Assembly: GCA_949879025.1 (NCBI GenBank)
Contig: CATLBO010000002.1
Coordinates: 1 to 64,000, forward strand
Source of the DNA: an uncultured Hungatella sp.
Lineage (GTDB): Bacteria > Bacillota > Clostridia > Lachnospirales > Lachnospiraceae
Length of the DNA: 64,000 nt
Reading direction: 5' to 3'
Below the pieces are notes generated by a model. The model did no database searches and was not told the origin of the DNA. It was given only the letters and a program-made list of their open reading frames with translations. This document shows positions 49,203 to 59,257 of this stretch, piece by piece. The position numbers and the translations under genes were made by a program. Each line of letters begins with the position of its first letter. Position 1 is the stretch's first letter.

Positions 49203-52190
49203 TCATATATCCAGTAAATAAGCATAGTCCCTGCAAACTGTCTCCATCACCATCTCAAGCCCCTTTTCCAGCCGGCTCTCCTGACCTTTTTTCCAGGTAA
49301 ACTCCTCTCCCAGGTACCTTACCCTGCACATCACGTTTTCTTTATCCAAAACAACAAATCCCTGGTTCTTGCTGTCAGCCATGTCTCTCTCGCTGGCAAA
49401 CAGAGTAAATTTATCCAGATAGGGCGCACCTGCGTAAGGACAGAAACTTCTGCAGTTTCCGCACTCATTGCACATATAATCCACATGGACAATCTGGGTC
49501 TGCAAAAGTCCCGGCACCTGTATGGCCACATTGGCCCGGTTGGGACAAACATCTGCACAATTTTCACATACGGATGAACATCCCAGGCACCTTTCTGCCT
49601 CGCTTCCATTGCCAGGCTCAGCCAGAATTCCCTTTCTTTCGTAAATGACATCTGCATCCACCGGCTGACTCATATCCTCAGATACCCTCCTGCCTGCAAT
49701 GGACTCTGCGGCTTTCATAGCATCTGCCATTCCCTTAACCACTAAAGACGGGCCGTACAAGCCATCTCCAACCACATACACACCGTCCAGATTAGTCTCC
49801 AGACTAGAACTTACCACAGCCCTTCCTGTCTCATCCACTTGGATTTCGCTGCTCTCATAAAAATCCGTGGGAACCTTCTCCCCTACTGCCGCAATCACTG
49901 TGTCTGCAGGAACTGTCTCTGTCTCCCCAGTAGGATTCACCCCGGCTCTTCCTGAATCGTCTATGGTTCCCAGGGCCATTTTATTACACAGCAATGTACC
50001 GTTTTCCATTCTGACAGGGGCCAGAAGCTCTTTAAACTCCACCCCGTCCTCTATGGCAAGCTGCAATTCCTGTTCATCTGCAGGCATATACCGCTTCGTG
50101 CGGCGGTAAACAAGGTAAACATGTTCCACGCCTCTGCACCTTTTAGCAGCCCTGGCCGTATCCATGGCTGTATTGCCGCCGCCGATGACCACCACATTTC
50201 TCCCCAGATCCACATTCCCCTTACTTCTGTTGAAATCCTCCAAAAATTCCAGGGCATTGCGGGCCTGTTTTCCTTCCAGCTTAAGCTGTCCCCGTTTGCA
50301 GGCGCCTACAGCCAGAACTACGCTGTCATACATTGCCCGCAAATCCTTTACCGCCGGAGCCTCCGCCCCGCACCGGATGTCCACTCCCAGCTGAATAAGC
50401 AAGGCCGCATCTTTTCCAATAGCCTCATCATCAATTCGAAAATCAGGAATCACAGCGCTTACGATTCCACCCAGTCTCTCCCGCTTCTCATAAAGTGTCA
50501 CTTCTACGCCCATTTTCGCCAGATAGTAAGCCGCTGCCATGCCGGAAGGCCCGCCGCCCACCACTGCCGCCTTCTTTCCGCAAGATTTCCCCGGCTTCAA
50601 TGTTGTCAGCACCTTGTCATATGCCTTCTGGGCACATAAAAGCTTGGTATTGCGGATTTCTACTGAAGACTCGTAGAAATTGCGGGTACAGTGACTCTGA
50701 CACCCATGGGCGCAAATGGTTCCTGTAATAAAAGGCAGTGCATTTCTATTCAAGATTACCTGCAGCGCCTCCTCATACCGCCCCTCCCCTGATAATTTCA
50801 TGTAGGTGGTAATTTCCTGGTGAATAGGGCAGGCATCCTGGCAGGGGGCCGTAAAACATCCAATCAGCGGCACCTTTTCCCCTGACTTCCTGGACGCAGG
50901 CATTTTGGCTGGCTTCACATGGTGCTTATCTGTCACGACGTCCTTGGCTGTCTGGTTCAGCCCATCTACATCAATTGCTGTAAAAGGCTTCACTCCCATG
51001 TGATCCAAAAGCTCTGCCGCCTGCTTTAGCCTCTGATAACCTCCTGGCTTTAAGATAGAAGTGGCAATGGTAACCGGCCATACGCCAGAACCCACGATCC
51101 TGCAGATATTAAACGCATCCGCCCCGCCGGAATAGGCTATGCGAAGTTTCCCGTCAAAGTCCGCCGACAGCTTTGCAGCCAGAGCAATGGACAGCGGATA
51201 CAGAGATTTCCCAGACATATACATCTCCTGGCTGGGCAATTCCCCTGCCTTCACGTCTACAGGGAATGTATTGGTAATCTTTACGCCAAACTCCAGCCCC
51301 AAATCACCGGAAAGCTTCATGAGCCGTCTCAGCATGGGCACTGCATCCCTGTATTGCAGATCATCTTCAAAGTGGAACCGGCCAAATGCAATGTAGTCAT
51401 ACCCCATCTTGTCCAGGGTTTCTCGTGCAAACTCATATCCCAAAAGAGTAGGGTTGCATTTAATAAACGTATGCATGTTCTTTTGGGTCAGCAGATAATT
51501 GGCAATGCTCTCAATCTCCTGAGGCGGACATCCGTGGAGCGTGGAAATAGTTGCGGAATTGCATATTTCTGGAGAAATATGTTCAATATCCTCTTTTGTC
51601 ATGTGCTTAAACTCTCCGGCATGGGCCAGCAGAGTTTCTCTGCACTCCTTAAAAACCGGAGTCTGCCCGGCATTTTTCATGTTCTCAATAAAAGTATTAA
51701 TTTTTTCAGATTGAATCCCCTTCAAATCATATCCTACACTAATATTAAACTGGAATCCCTCCATGCTTCCCAGTCCATATTCTTTTGCCATAAACGAAAG
51801 CAAGAACCAAGCCTTAATGTATTCGTCCTGAGCCTGGGGAACGTAAAGCTCTGTGGACCACTCACAATTGTAGCACTCATCGTCTGCCTTGATACAAGGT
51901 TTATTCACACATGCAGCCAGTTCAGCTCCATCCATGGCCTGGACTGTCTTTAGCTCAAAAAATCTGCTTCCAGCGTAATAAGATGCCGCAATATTCTGGG
52001 CCAGCTGACTGTTTGGTCCTGCTGCAGGCCCTATGGGAGTCTCCAGGCTACGGCCGAAAATCACCTGGCTGTTTTTTGAATCCGCAATGTAAGGCCTTCG
52101 CACTCCAAAGACAGAGTTTTTCTTATCATGCTCTGTCCGCATCCAGTTTAAAAGCTGCCCAAAACTCATACAACGCATCATATCACTCAT
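49203..52190 (-). CDS. ygfK: YgfK, Fe-S flavoprotein annotated as putative selenate reductase
   Basis: A 995-residue multidomain redox protein. Residues 1-420 are a dihydroorotate/dihydropyrimidine-dehydrogenase-like barrel (QVIFGRSLETPIGPAAGPNSQ, GCPPQEIESIANYLL). About 430-530 carries GltD-type Fe-S cysteines (CFTAPCQDACPIHQ, CAHGCQSHC). About 545-830 binds FAD and NAD(P) (AAVVGGGPSGMAAAYYL, VVVIGGGNTAMDTAR). About 880-930 holds two ferredoxin motifs (CLGCSSVCENCADVCP; CNECGNCRSFCP). The layout resembles DPYD, the pyrimidine ring reductase, so I infer reduction of a purine or pyrimidine-type ring. The usual name is historical. Confidence 0.93.
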   Translation of the reverse strand: MSDMMRCMSFGQLLNWMRTEHDKKNSVFGVRRPYIADSKNSQVIFGRSLETPIGPAAGPNSQLAQNIAASYYAGSRFFELKTVQAMDGAELAACVNKPCIKADDECYNCEWSTELYVPQAQDEYIKAWFLLSFMAKEYGLGSMEGFQFNISVGYDLKGIQSEKINTFIENMKNAGQTPVFKECRETLLAHAGEFKHMTKEDIEHISPEICNSATISTLHGCPPQEIESIANYLLTQKNMHTFIKCNPTLLGYEFARETLDKMGYDYIAFGRFHFEDDLQYRDAVPMLRRLMKLSGDLGLEFGVKITNTFPVDVKAGELPSQEMYMSGKSLYPLSIALAAKLSADFDGKLRIAYSGGADAFNICRIVGSGVWPVTIATSILKPGGYQRLKQAAELLDHMGVKPFTAIDVDGLNQTAKDVVTDKHHVKPAKMPASRKSGEKVPLIGCFTAPCQDACPIHQEITTYMKLSGEGRYEEALQVILNRNALPFITGTICAHGCQSHCTRNFYESSVEIRNTKLLCAQKAYDKVLTTLKPGKSCGKKAAVVGGGPSGMAAAYYLAKMGVEVTLYEKRERLGGIVSAVIPDFRIDDEAIGKDAALLIQLGVDIRCGAEAPAVKDLRAMYDSVVLAVGACKRGQLKLEGKQARNALEFLEDFNRSKGNVDLGRNVVVIGGGNTAMDTARAAKRCRGVEHVYLVYRRTKRYMPADEQELQLAIEDGVEFKELLAPVRMENGTLLCNKMALGTIDDSGRAGVNPTGETETVPADTVIAAVGEKVPTDFYESSEIQVDETGRAVVSSSLETNLDGVYVVGDGLYGPSLVVKGMADAMKAAESIAGRRVSEDMSQPVDADVIYERKGILAEPGNGSEAERCLGCSSVCENCADVCPNRANVAIQVPGLLQTQIVHVDYMCNECGNCRSFCPYAGAPYLDKFTLFASERDMADSKNQGFVVLDKENVMCRVRYLGEEFTWKKGQESRLEKGLEMVMETVCRDYAYLLDI

Positions 52191-52202
52191 GTTGTTCTCC
52201 TC

Positions 52203-53534
52203 CTATCCGTTTATGCTCTTCCACAGCTTTGCAGATTCTTCCCTGCATTTTGCCATAACTTTCTCTGTATCCGCTACCTTAACTTCCCTGTCCTGCATAA
52301 GGATTTTTCCGTTTCCAATTGTGGTAACCACATCTCTTCCGGTCATGCCGAACAAAATATGTCCGTTAATATTATTTTCGTCTAAATAAGTGGGCGGATC
52401 ATAATCTGCTACAATCACGTCTGCCCCAGCCCCTTCTTTCAGGACTCCAAGAGGAGTTTTAAAATATCGGCTGGCAATGGCCGCATTGTTTTTAAAAAGC
52501 ATTTCTGGCACTTCGCTCCAGGCGGCATTGGCATCGCACAAATGGTGTTTGTGAAGCACATTAGCAACCTTATAAGATTCCGTCATGTCATGGGTGTACC
52601 CATCCGTTCCAAGCCCTGTTAAGATCCCCCTGCGAACCAGTTCCATAACAGGCGGACATCCGCAGGCATTTCCCATATTTGACTCCGGATTATGCACTAC
52701 CATGGTTCCTGTATCCTTAATCAAATCCATTTCATGGGAATTAATATAAATACAATGTCCAAGCAGTGTCTTTTCTCCCAATATATTCCAATCCATCAGC
52801 CGATCCACTATCCGCTTGCCGTACTTTTTCAGACAGTCATGAAGATCCTCAATCCCTTCTGCCACATGGATATGGTATCCTGCTTCCTTCGGCTTATTTG
52901 CTGCCGCCAATTCCATAGTGGCATCCGAAATAGTAAACTGTGCGTGCATCCCCATCATTCCGGCAATCATATCCGTATCATCTTTTAATGCAAATCGAAT
53001 GAATTCCCCATTTTCCAGAACTGCCTCTTTCGCTTTCTCTGCCCCGTCCCTGTCCGAAACTTCATAACAGAGACAAGCCCTTATTCCCAGCTCCTTAGCC
53101 GCCTCCGCAATAGTAAACAAACTGCCTTTAATGTGGCCAAAGCTTGCATGGTGGTCAAATATGGTGGTGACTCCATTGCGGATGCAGGAAATCATAGTAT
53201 CCATGGCACTATACCTAATCTGTTCCATGGTAAGTTTCCGGTCAATGGTCCACCACTGGCCATCCAAAATATCCAAAAATCCTTTAGGATTATAGCCTTT
53301 AATGCTTAAACCTCTTGCCATAGCACTGTAAATATGTTCATGGGTATTAATAAATGCCGGCATAATAATGCGGTTTTTGGCATCTATGTAATCAGCATCC
53401 TTATATAAATTTCTCAAGTCTGGCGTGGCTCCGACTTTTACGATTTTTGTTCCGTCAATGGCCAGGGCGCCGTTTTCTATGAACGGTAACTTGCTGTCTC
53501 TTGTAATTAATTTTCCATTTCCTACTATTAGCAT
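52203..53534 (-). CDS. ssnA: SsnA, putative amidohydrolase of purine/selenium clusters
   Basis: A 443-residue amidohydrolase of the guanine/cytosine deaminase-type superfamily. Metal motif INTHEHIYSAMARGLS near 60, HASFGH near 130, GMHAQFTIS near 190, HVAEGIEDLHD near 224, and the Asp in GLGTDGYTHDM near 303. In the gut purine cluster it is essential in published genetics of related operons, but its substrate is unsettled. It lies 12 bp before ygfK with GGGAGG at its own start. Confidence 0.93.
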   Translation of the reverse strand: MLIVGNGKLITRDSKLPFIENGALAIDGTKIVKVGATPDLRNLYKDADYIDAKNRIIMPAFINTHEHIYSAMARGLSIKGYNPKGFLDILDGQWWTIDRKLTMEQIRYSAMDTMISCIRNGVTTIFDHHASFGHIKGSLFTIAEAAKELGIRACLCYEVSDRDGAEKAKEAVLENGEFIRFALKDDTDMIAGMMGMHAQFTISDATMELAAANKPKEAGYHIHVAEGIEDLHDCLKKYGKRIVDRLMDWNILGEKTLLGHCIYINSHEMDLIKDTGTMVVHNPESNMGNACGCPPVMELVRRGILTGLGTDGYTHDMTESYKVANVLHKHHLCDANAAWSEVPEMLFKNNAAIASRYFKTPLGVLKEGAGADVIVADYDPPTYLDENNINGHILFGMTGRDVVTTIGNGKILMQDREVKVADTEKVMAKCREESAKLWKSING

Positions 53535-53562
53535 AGATATCCTCCCATTTTAAAGTTTTATT

Positions 53563-54897
53563 TTATGTTTCTGAATCTCTTCCCGGCAAAACCAAATTTA
53601 GCACAATTGCCGTTATTGTAGCCAATACCACCGGTGATTTTCCAAAAATCGTTGTAACCCAGGCCGGAAAACTCCCCAATGCCGCATTGGCCTGGGTAAT
53701 CCCCATTCCCAGTGCAACAGCCAGCCCAACAATGGTAGTATTCCGATAATCCATAGGTGCAGCCGTAATCAGTTTCACTCCTGTCATGGCAATCGAAGCA
53801 AACACTGATACAGTAGCTCCTCCTAAAACGCAATTGGGAATCGTCAGCAGCACCGAAGAAAATTTGGGAATCAGCCCTGCAATCAAAAGAATACATGCTG
53901 CCATGCCAAACACCCTCTTAGCCACAACCTTAGTAGAAGACACAATCCCTACATTCTGACTGAATGTAGCCGTAGGAAGCCCTCCAAACAGAGCACTTAT
54001 AATATTGCAGCACCCATAAGCCACAATCCCGCCATTCAGCTCTTCGTCTGTAGGCATCCTGTCCATACCGCCTGTGGTGGTAGCCGTAAAATCTCCAATA
54101 GCCTGAATCGAATTGATGGCAAATAGAATCCCTATGGCAACGCAGGCGGAAGGTTCAAAAACCACTCCAAAATGCAGAGGCATGGGAATCTGAAAGAAAG
54201 ATGCTCCAGAGACTGCCGAAAAATCAACTATCCCAAAAAAGAGTGCCACCACATACCCTGAAATAATCCCTATTAAAATAGAAGATAATTTCCAAATTCC
54301 TTTTCCGTAATGGTTCAGTCCTGTAACAATAATCAGAGTAATAACAGCAATCACCCAGTTCTGCCATGAACCGTACTGAGGGTTTCCCACTCCTCCAGCC
54401 ATGTAATTAATAGCTGTGGGATACAGCGAAAGCCCAATGGAAAACACCACGGTTCCTGTAATCAGCGGCGGAAAAAACTTCCGAATCTGTTTAATGAATA
54501 TTCCCACAAGAACCGCAATGATCCCGCCAACGATCTGGGCTCCCAAAATTGTTCCCACGCCGAAGTCACCTGCAATAGCCTGCATAGTAGGTACATAGGC
54601 AAAACTGATACCCATAATCACCGGAAGCCCGGACCCAATCCGCACCTTTCCCTTTTGAAACGGATACAGCTGTACCAGAGTCGTAAGGGCTGACAATACC
54701 AAGGCCGCCTGTATCAAAATAACCGAATCTTTATCAGAAAGCCCTCCCACTCCTGCTACAATAATAGCCGGGGTCACGCATCCTACAATCATGGCAACTA
54801 CATGCTGCAGTGCCAAAGGGAATGCCTGGCTGGCAGACGGCTTTCCATACAAATCAAATAACATAGCGGATGTCCGTTCCTTTGTTTCTCCATTCAT
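53563..54897 (-). CDS. NCS2-family nucleobase permease (xanthine/urate type)
   Basis: A 444-residue transporter with 14 predicted helices. FPLALQHVVAMIVGCVTPAIIVAG near residue 25 is the NCS2 N-terminal motif; QAIGDFTATT near 265 includes the conserved TM8 region; the NCS2 signature is QNVGIVSSTKV near 312. These carriers use H+ or Na+ to import uracil, xanthine or urate. It is first in the ssnA-ygfK-hyuA operon and divergent from ygeX, so a purine, most likely urate or xanthine, is the expected substrate. Confidence 0.92.
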   Translation of the reverse strand: MNGETKERTSAMLFDLYGKPSASQAFPLALQHVVAMIVGCVTPAIIVAGVGGLSDKDSVILIQAALVLSALTTLVQLYPFQKGKVRIGSGLPVIMGISFAYVPTMQAIAGDFGVGTILGAQIVGGIIAVLVGIFIKQIRKFFPPLITGTVVFSIGLSLYPTAINYMAGGVGNPQYGSWQNWVIAVITLIIVTGLNHYGKGIWKLSSILIGIISGYVVALFFGIVDFSAVSGASFFQIPMPLHFGVVFEPSACVAIGILFAINSIQAIGDFTATTTGGMDRMPTDEELNGGIVAYGCCNIISALFGGLPTATFSQNVGIVSSTKVVAKRVFGMAACILLIAGLIPKFSSVLLTIPNCVLGGATVSVFASIAMTGVKLITAAPMDYRNTTIVGLAVALGMGITQANAALGSFPAWVTTIFGKSPVVLATITAIVLNLVLPGRDSET

Positions 54898-55025
54898 TTC
54901 CTGTTTCTCTCCTCCTCTTCCTGCTACAGTGATTTTCTGTTAATCTGCTGCATATTGGTATCTTTATCAGGGAGACGGTTTCAATACTTTGGGAAATTTT
55001 AACAAATTCACATCCCATTGCTCCT

Positions 55026-55054
55026 ATCTTATCATGGGTTTTAGCTTATTACAA
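55026..55054 (-). promoter_or_regulatory. Promoter candidate of the NCS2-ssnA-ygfK-hyuA operon
   Basis: Leftward TTGTAA (55054-55049), 17 bp, TAAGAT (55031-55026). Both boxes are imperfect, about 130 bp before the permease ATG. It lies back to back with the ygeX promoter. Confidence 0.45.
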
Positions 55055-55101
55055 GCATTTTTAATAATTTTTTATTATAATAAAAATTTTTTATTTTTCT
55101 G

Positions 55102-55129
55102 TTGATTTTTCAAAATTCCATGCTATAAT
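55102..55129 (+). promoter_or_regulatory. Promoter of the ygeX-ygeY-ygeW-arcC operon
   Basis: TTGATT (55102-55107), 16 bp, TATAAT (55124-55129) with extended TGC. An AT-rich tract with TTATTATAATAA lies upstream. The whole block resembles the ygeW copy 1 promoter. Confidence 0.75.
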
Positions 55130-55190
55130 GACCTTAGGGAGACGACAAAATAACCAATTGAAACGCTCAATTTTAAAGGAGGATTGTATC

Positions 55191-56441
55191 ATGTGCAACT
55201 CACAAGGGGCTTCCATTAAGTGGACCCTCAACCATATTCCGAAGAGCGATGACAAGCAGCTTCCGAATATGTCTCTTAAGGAAATGAAGAAAGCCAGCGA
55301 TTTTCACAAAAGCTTTCCGCAATATTCCGTAACCCCTCTTACCCGGCTTTCAAGCCTGGCTGAGTACCTGGGACTGAAGCGTCTTTATGTAAAAGATGAA
55401 TCTTACCGATTCGGCCTTAACGCATTTAAAGTGCTGGGAGGCTCTTATGCCATTGCAAGGCATATTGCCCAGGAGCTTGGCAAAGATGTAAGCCAGGTTC
55501 CATACAATGTCCTTACTTCTAAGCATCTTAAAGATGAATTTGGCCAGGCAACCTTCTTCACTGCCACTGACGGAAACCATGGCCGGGGTGTTGCATGGGC
55601 CGCCAACAAGCTGGGACAGAAATGTGTAGTCAGAATGCCCAAGGGAACCACTCAGACCCGTCTGCAGAACATTGCCAAGGAAAATGCCACGGTTACCATT
55701 GAAAATCTTAACTATGACGACTGTGTCCGCATGGCAGCCAAAGAGGCTTCTGAGACGAAACGGGGCATTATGGTACAGGACACAGCCTGGGAAGGATATG
55801 AGGAGATTCCCACTTGGATTATGCAGGGCTACGGCACTCTTGCCATGGAAGCTGATCAACAGCTTTCCGCAGACGGAAGCCGCCCTACCCATATTTTCAT
55901 ACAGGCTGGCGTAGGTTCTCTTGCAGGTGCTGTAATCGGTTATTTTGCAAATCGTTTTAAAGAAAATCCTCCTGTTATGGTGGTTGTAGAAGCAAAAGCT
56001 GCAGATTGCCTTTATCAGTCCGCAATGCAGGCTGATGGCAGCCGGGTAAATGTCACAGGTGATATGCTTACCATTATGGCCGGACTTGCCTGCGGGGAGC
56101 CGAATACGGTTTCCTGGGATATTTTAAGAAATCATGCGGACGCATTTGTTTCCTGTCCGGACTGGGTAAGCGCCAACGGAACACGTATTTACGGCGCTCC
56201 CATAGGTAATGATGACCGAGTGATTTCCGGTGAATCCGGCTCCGTAACCTTGGGCCTGGTCCATGCGCTGATGACTAATCAGCAATATAAAGAACTTAAA
56301 AATGCGCTGAATCTGAATTCCAGTTCGGAAGTTCTTCTTGTATCGTCCGAAGGCGATACTGACCCAGATCGCTACCGTGAAATTACATGGGAAGGACTGT
56401 GCGGGACTCAGAAAAAGCCTTTTGCAGATTTACAAAGCTAA
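55191..56441 (+). CDS. ygeX: Diaminopropionate ammonia-lyase
   Basis: A 416-residue PLP enzyme (fold type II) that splits 2,3-diaminopropionate into pyruvate and two ammonia. The PLP Lys is in FGLNAFKVLGGSYA (Lys 80), and TATDGNHGRGVAWAA near 125 holds the cofactor. AGVGSLAGAVIG near 240 binds the phosphate. In the purine pathway it turns the C3 skeleton into pyruvate for fermentation. The frame is open to 55128, but the ATG at 55191 follows AAAGGAGG and matches the family start. Confidence 0.95.
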   Translation: MCNSQGASIKWTLNHIPKSDDKQLPNMSLKEMKKASDFHKSFPQYSVTPLTRLSSLAEYLGLKRLYVKDESYRFGLNAFKVLGGSYAIARHIAQELGKDVSQVPYNVLTSKHLKDEFGQATFFTATDGNHGRGVAWAANKLGQKCVVRMPKGTTQTRLQNIAKENATVTIENLNYDDCVRMAAKEASETKRGIMVQDTAWEGYEEIPTWIMQGYGTLAMEADQQLSADGSRPTHIFIQAGVGSLAGAVIGYFANRFKENPPVMVVVEAKAADCLYQSAMQADGSRVNVTGDMLTIMAGLACGEPNTVSWDILRNHADAFVSCPDWVSANGTRIYGAPIGNDDRVISGESGSVTLGLVHALMTNQQYKELKNALNLNSSSEVLLVSSEGDTDPDRYREITWEGLCGTQKKPFADLQS

Positions 56442-56476
56442 ACAGACTTAAAATATAAAATGAGGAGATTCATATT

Positions 56477-57793
56477 ATGTCAGATTTCGGAAAAATCAAG
56501 GAAGCCGCTCAGAATTACAGTGCGGATATGAATGCGTTTTTAAGAGCAATTGTAAAAAATCCAGGAGAAAGCTGTGATGAAAAGGCTCATATAGAGACCA
56601 TTGCTGCTGAAATGAAAAAGGTTGGATTTGATGAGGTTCAGATTGATCCCCAGGGCAATGTTATCGGATATATGGGAACCGGAGACAGAATCATTGCCTA
56701 TGATGCCCATATTGACACTGTAGGCATCGGAAATATAGAAAACTGGGATTTTGACCCTTATGAGGGCTATGAAAATGAGACGGAAATCGGCGGACGCGGC
56801 GTTTCCGACCAGTGCGGCGGTATAGTCTCTTCTGTCTACGGTGCAAAGATTATGAAAGACTTGAACCTGATTCCAGAAGGCTGCAAGGTAATGGTAGTGG
56901 GAAGCGTACAGGAAGAGGACTGCGACGGGCTTTGCTGGCAGTACATTATTAATGAAGATAAAGTCCGCCCTGAATTTGTGGTATCCACAGAACCTACAGA
57001 CGGCGGCATCTACCGTGGCCAGAGAGGACGTATGGAAATCCGTGTGGATGTAAGAGGTGTTTCCTGCCACGGCTCTGCACCGGAAAGAGGCGACAATGCC
57101 ATCTATAAAATGGCTGACATTCTTCAGGACATCCGTTCTTTAAATGAGAATGACGCAGACGACAAGACAGAAATAAAAGGTCTTGTAAAAATGCTTGACC
57201 CCAAGTACAACAAGGATTGGGAAGAGGCCAGGTTCCTTGGCAGAGGCACAATTACCACTTCCCAGATTTTCTACACTTCACCAAGCCGCTGTGCAGTTGC
57301 TGACTCCTGCTCCGTATCTTTGGACCGCCGCATGACTTTCGGCGAAACATGGGAAAGCTGCCTGGAAGAAATCCGCTCCCTTCCCAGCGTGAAAAAGTAC
57401 GGCGACGACGTGAAAGTGTCCATGTACAACTATGACCGCCCGTCCTACACTGGATGCGTGTATGAGATTGAGTGCTACTTCCCAACATGGGCTATTCCTA
57501 AAGATCACAAAGTGACTAAGGCTTTGGAAAGCGCCTACATCAGCCTTTACGGAGACAAGAGAATCGGTGCCGAAGAGACTCTGGAAATGCGTCAGGCCCG
57601 CCCTCTGACTGACAAATGGACCTTCTCCACCAACGGCGTTTCGATTATGGGAAGAAATAATATTCCATGTATCGGCTTTGGACCAGGTGCAGAGGCACAG
57701 GCTCATGCTCCCAATGAGAAGACCTGGAAGCAGGATCTAGTTATCTGCGCAGCCGTGTATGCGGCGCTTCCTGCAGAGTATTTTGCAGAGTAA
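56477..57793 (+). CDS. ygeY: YgeY-family metallohydrolase (M20 peptidase family)
   Basis: A 438-residue M20-family hydrolase. Metal residues: [12 protein letters not shown] near 75, [10 protein letters not shown] near 114, [11 protein letters not shown] near 146, VSTEPTDG near 170 (His/Asp/Glu set of the two-zinc centre), and the dimer-domain His in [15 protein letters not shown] near 200. The usual label is selenium metabolism-linked hydrolase. In the purine pathway it probably cleaves an amide or carbamoyl bond on the way to diaminopropionate; this is an inference. GAGGAG precedes the ATG, 35 bp after ygeX. Confidence 0.94.
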   Translation: MSDFGKIKEAAQNYSADMNAFLRAIVKNPGESCDEKAHIETIAAEMKKVGFDEVQIDPQGNVIGYMGTGDRIIAYDAHIDTVGIGNIENWDFDPYEGYENETEIGGRGVSDQCGGIVSSVYGAKIMKDLNLIPEGCKVMVVGSVQEEDCDGLCWQYIINEDKVRPEFVVSTEPTDGGIYRGQRGRMEIRVDVRGVSCHGSAPERGDNAIYKMADILQDIRSLNENDADDKTEIKGLVKMLDPKYNKDWEEARFLGRGTITTSQIFYTSPSRCAVADSCSVSLDRRMTFGETWESCLEEIRSLPSVKKYGDDVKVSMYNYDRPSYTGCVYEIECYFPTWAIPKDHKVTKALESAYISLYGDKRIGAEETLEMRQARPLTDKWTFSTNGVSIMGRNNIPCIGFGPGAEAQAHAPNEKTWKQDLVICAAVYAALPAEYFAE

Positions 57794-57965
57794 ACCTGCA
57801 TAGGCCCCAGCTTCAGACACACGGCTTCAGATGCACCATCACTTATGAAAGCCCGATGGCAGGACTTTCATTAATATGGCCTCTGCCTGACATGACAAAC
57901 TATTGCTAATCCATGCAAATCCATTCATTTAAATAATTTTTATAAAGCTATTAGTAGGAGGATAT

Positions 57966-59159
57966 ATGAAAACATTACAGGATTATATTGACAAATTAAA
58001 TAAGTTAAATTTTAAGGACATGTACAATGGCGACTTTTTCCTTACCTGGGAAAAGACGGATGAAGAGCTGGAAGCAGTGTTCACCATTGCTGATGCCCTT
58101 CGTTTCATGAGAGAAAACAACATTTCCACTAAGGTGTTTGAAAGCGGCCTGGGAATTTCCTTGTTCCGTGACAATTCCACCCGTACTCGTTTCTCATTTG
58201 CATCCGCCTGCAATCTGCTGGGCCTGGAGGTTCAGGATCTGGATGAAGGCAAATCCCAGGTGGCACACGGTGAGACAGTCCGTGAAACTGCCAACATGAT
58301 CTCTTTCATGGCTGATGTAATCGGCATCCGTGATGATATGTACATCGGAAAAGGCAACAAATATATGCATGAAGTGGTTGACTCCGTAACACAGGGCAAT
58401 AAAGACGGCATTCTGGAACAGAAACCGACCCTTGTTAATTTACAGTGCGATATTGACCATCCTACACAGGCCATGGCCGATATGCTCCACATTATCCACG
58501 AGTTTGGCGGCGTTGAAAATTTAAAAGGCAAAAAGCTGGCCATGACCTGGGCTTACTCTCCTTCCTATGGAAAACCTTTGTCTGTTCCCCAGGGCATTAT
58601 CGGCCTGATGACCCGCTTTGGCATGGATGTGGTACTGGCTCACCCAGAAGGTTATGAAGTATTCCCGGAAGTTGAGGACGTGGCTGCTGCCAATGCAAAG
58701 AAATCCGGCGGTACATTTACCAAGACCAACAATATGGCAGAGGCCTTTAAAGATGCTGACATCGTATATCCAAAGAGCTGGGCTCCATTTGCGGCTATGG
58801 AGAAAAGAACTGAGCTTTACGGCAACGGAGACACGGAAGGCATCAAGGCTCTGGAAAAGGAACTTTTGGCTCAGAATGCACAGCACAAGGACTGGGCCTG
58901 TACAGAAGAGCTTATGGCAACTACGAAAAACGGAAAGGCACTTTACATGCACTGTCTCCCGGCTGACATCTCTGGTGTCAGCTGCAAAGAAGGGGAAGTG
59001 GATGCAACAGTATTTGACCGCTACAGAGACCCGCTGTACAAGGAGGCCAGTTTTAAGCCTTATATTATTGCAGCTATGATTTTCCTTGCAAAATTTGCTG
59101 ATCCGGCTGACGTTCTCAAAAAGCTGGAAGAAAAAGAAACCCCAAGAGTTTTTAAATAA
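57966..59159 (+). CDS. ygeW: YgeW-type knotted carbamoyltransferase, copy 2
   Basis: A 397-residue carbamoyltransferase in the canonical ygeX-ygeY-ygeW-arcC order. Motifs: DNSTRTRFSF (residues 69-78), HPTQ near 171, HCLPADISG near 336. Run backwards with phosphate it would give carbamoyl phosphate for ArcC. It is the same length as copy 1 and nearly identical outside scattered positions (such as 45-52 and 236-246). A 172-bp gap separates it from ygeY; TAGGAGG precedes the ATG. Confidence 0.94.
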   Translation: MKTLQDYIDKLNKLNFKDMYNGDFFLTWEKTDEELEAVFTIADALRFMRENNISTKVFESGLGISLFRDNSTRTRFSFASACNLLGLEVQDLDEGKSQVAHGETVRETANMISFMADVIGIRDDMYIGKGNKYMHEVVDSVTQGNKDGILEQKPTLVNLQCDIDHPTQAMADMLHIIHEFGGVENLKGKKLAMTWAYSPSYGKPLSVPQGIIGLMTRFGMDVVLAHPEGYEVFPEVEDVAAANAKKSGGTFTKTNNMAEAFKDADIVYPKSWAPFAAMEKRTELYGNGDTEGIKALEKELLAQNAQHKDWACTEELMATTKNGKALYMHCLPADISGVSCKEGEVDATVFDRYRDPLYKEASFKPYIIAAMIFLAKFADPADVLKKLEEKETPRVFK

Positions 59160-59171
59160 TCTGTGCTGATA

Positions 59172-59240
59172 TACAGGCATTTGTGAAAACCGAAGTTGTC
59201 ACGAAGCTTTCCGTTTTGCAAATGCCTGTAGTTATTTTTT
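59172..59240 (+). terminator. Intrinsic terminator between ygeW copy 2 and arcC
   Basis: TACAGGCATTTG (59172-59183) pairs perfectly with CAAATGCCTGTA (59219-59230), followed by GTTATTTTTT. The loop can pair further (AAAAC/GTTTT). arcC's ribosome binding site begins directly after, so the hairpin may reduce arcC transcription relative to ygeW. Confidence 0.8.
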
Positions 59241-59257
59241 GAAAGGAATGGAACGTT

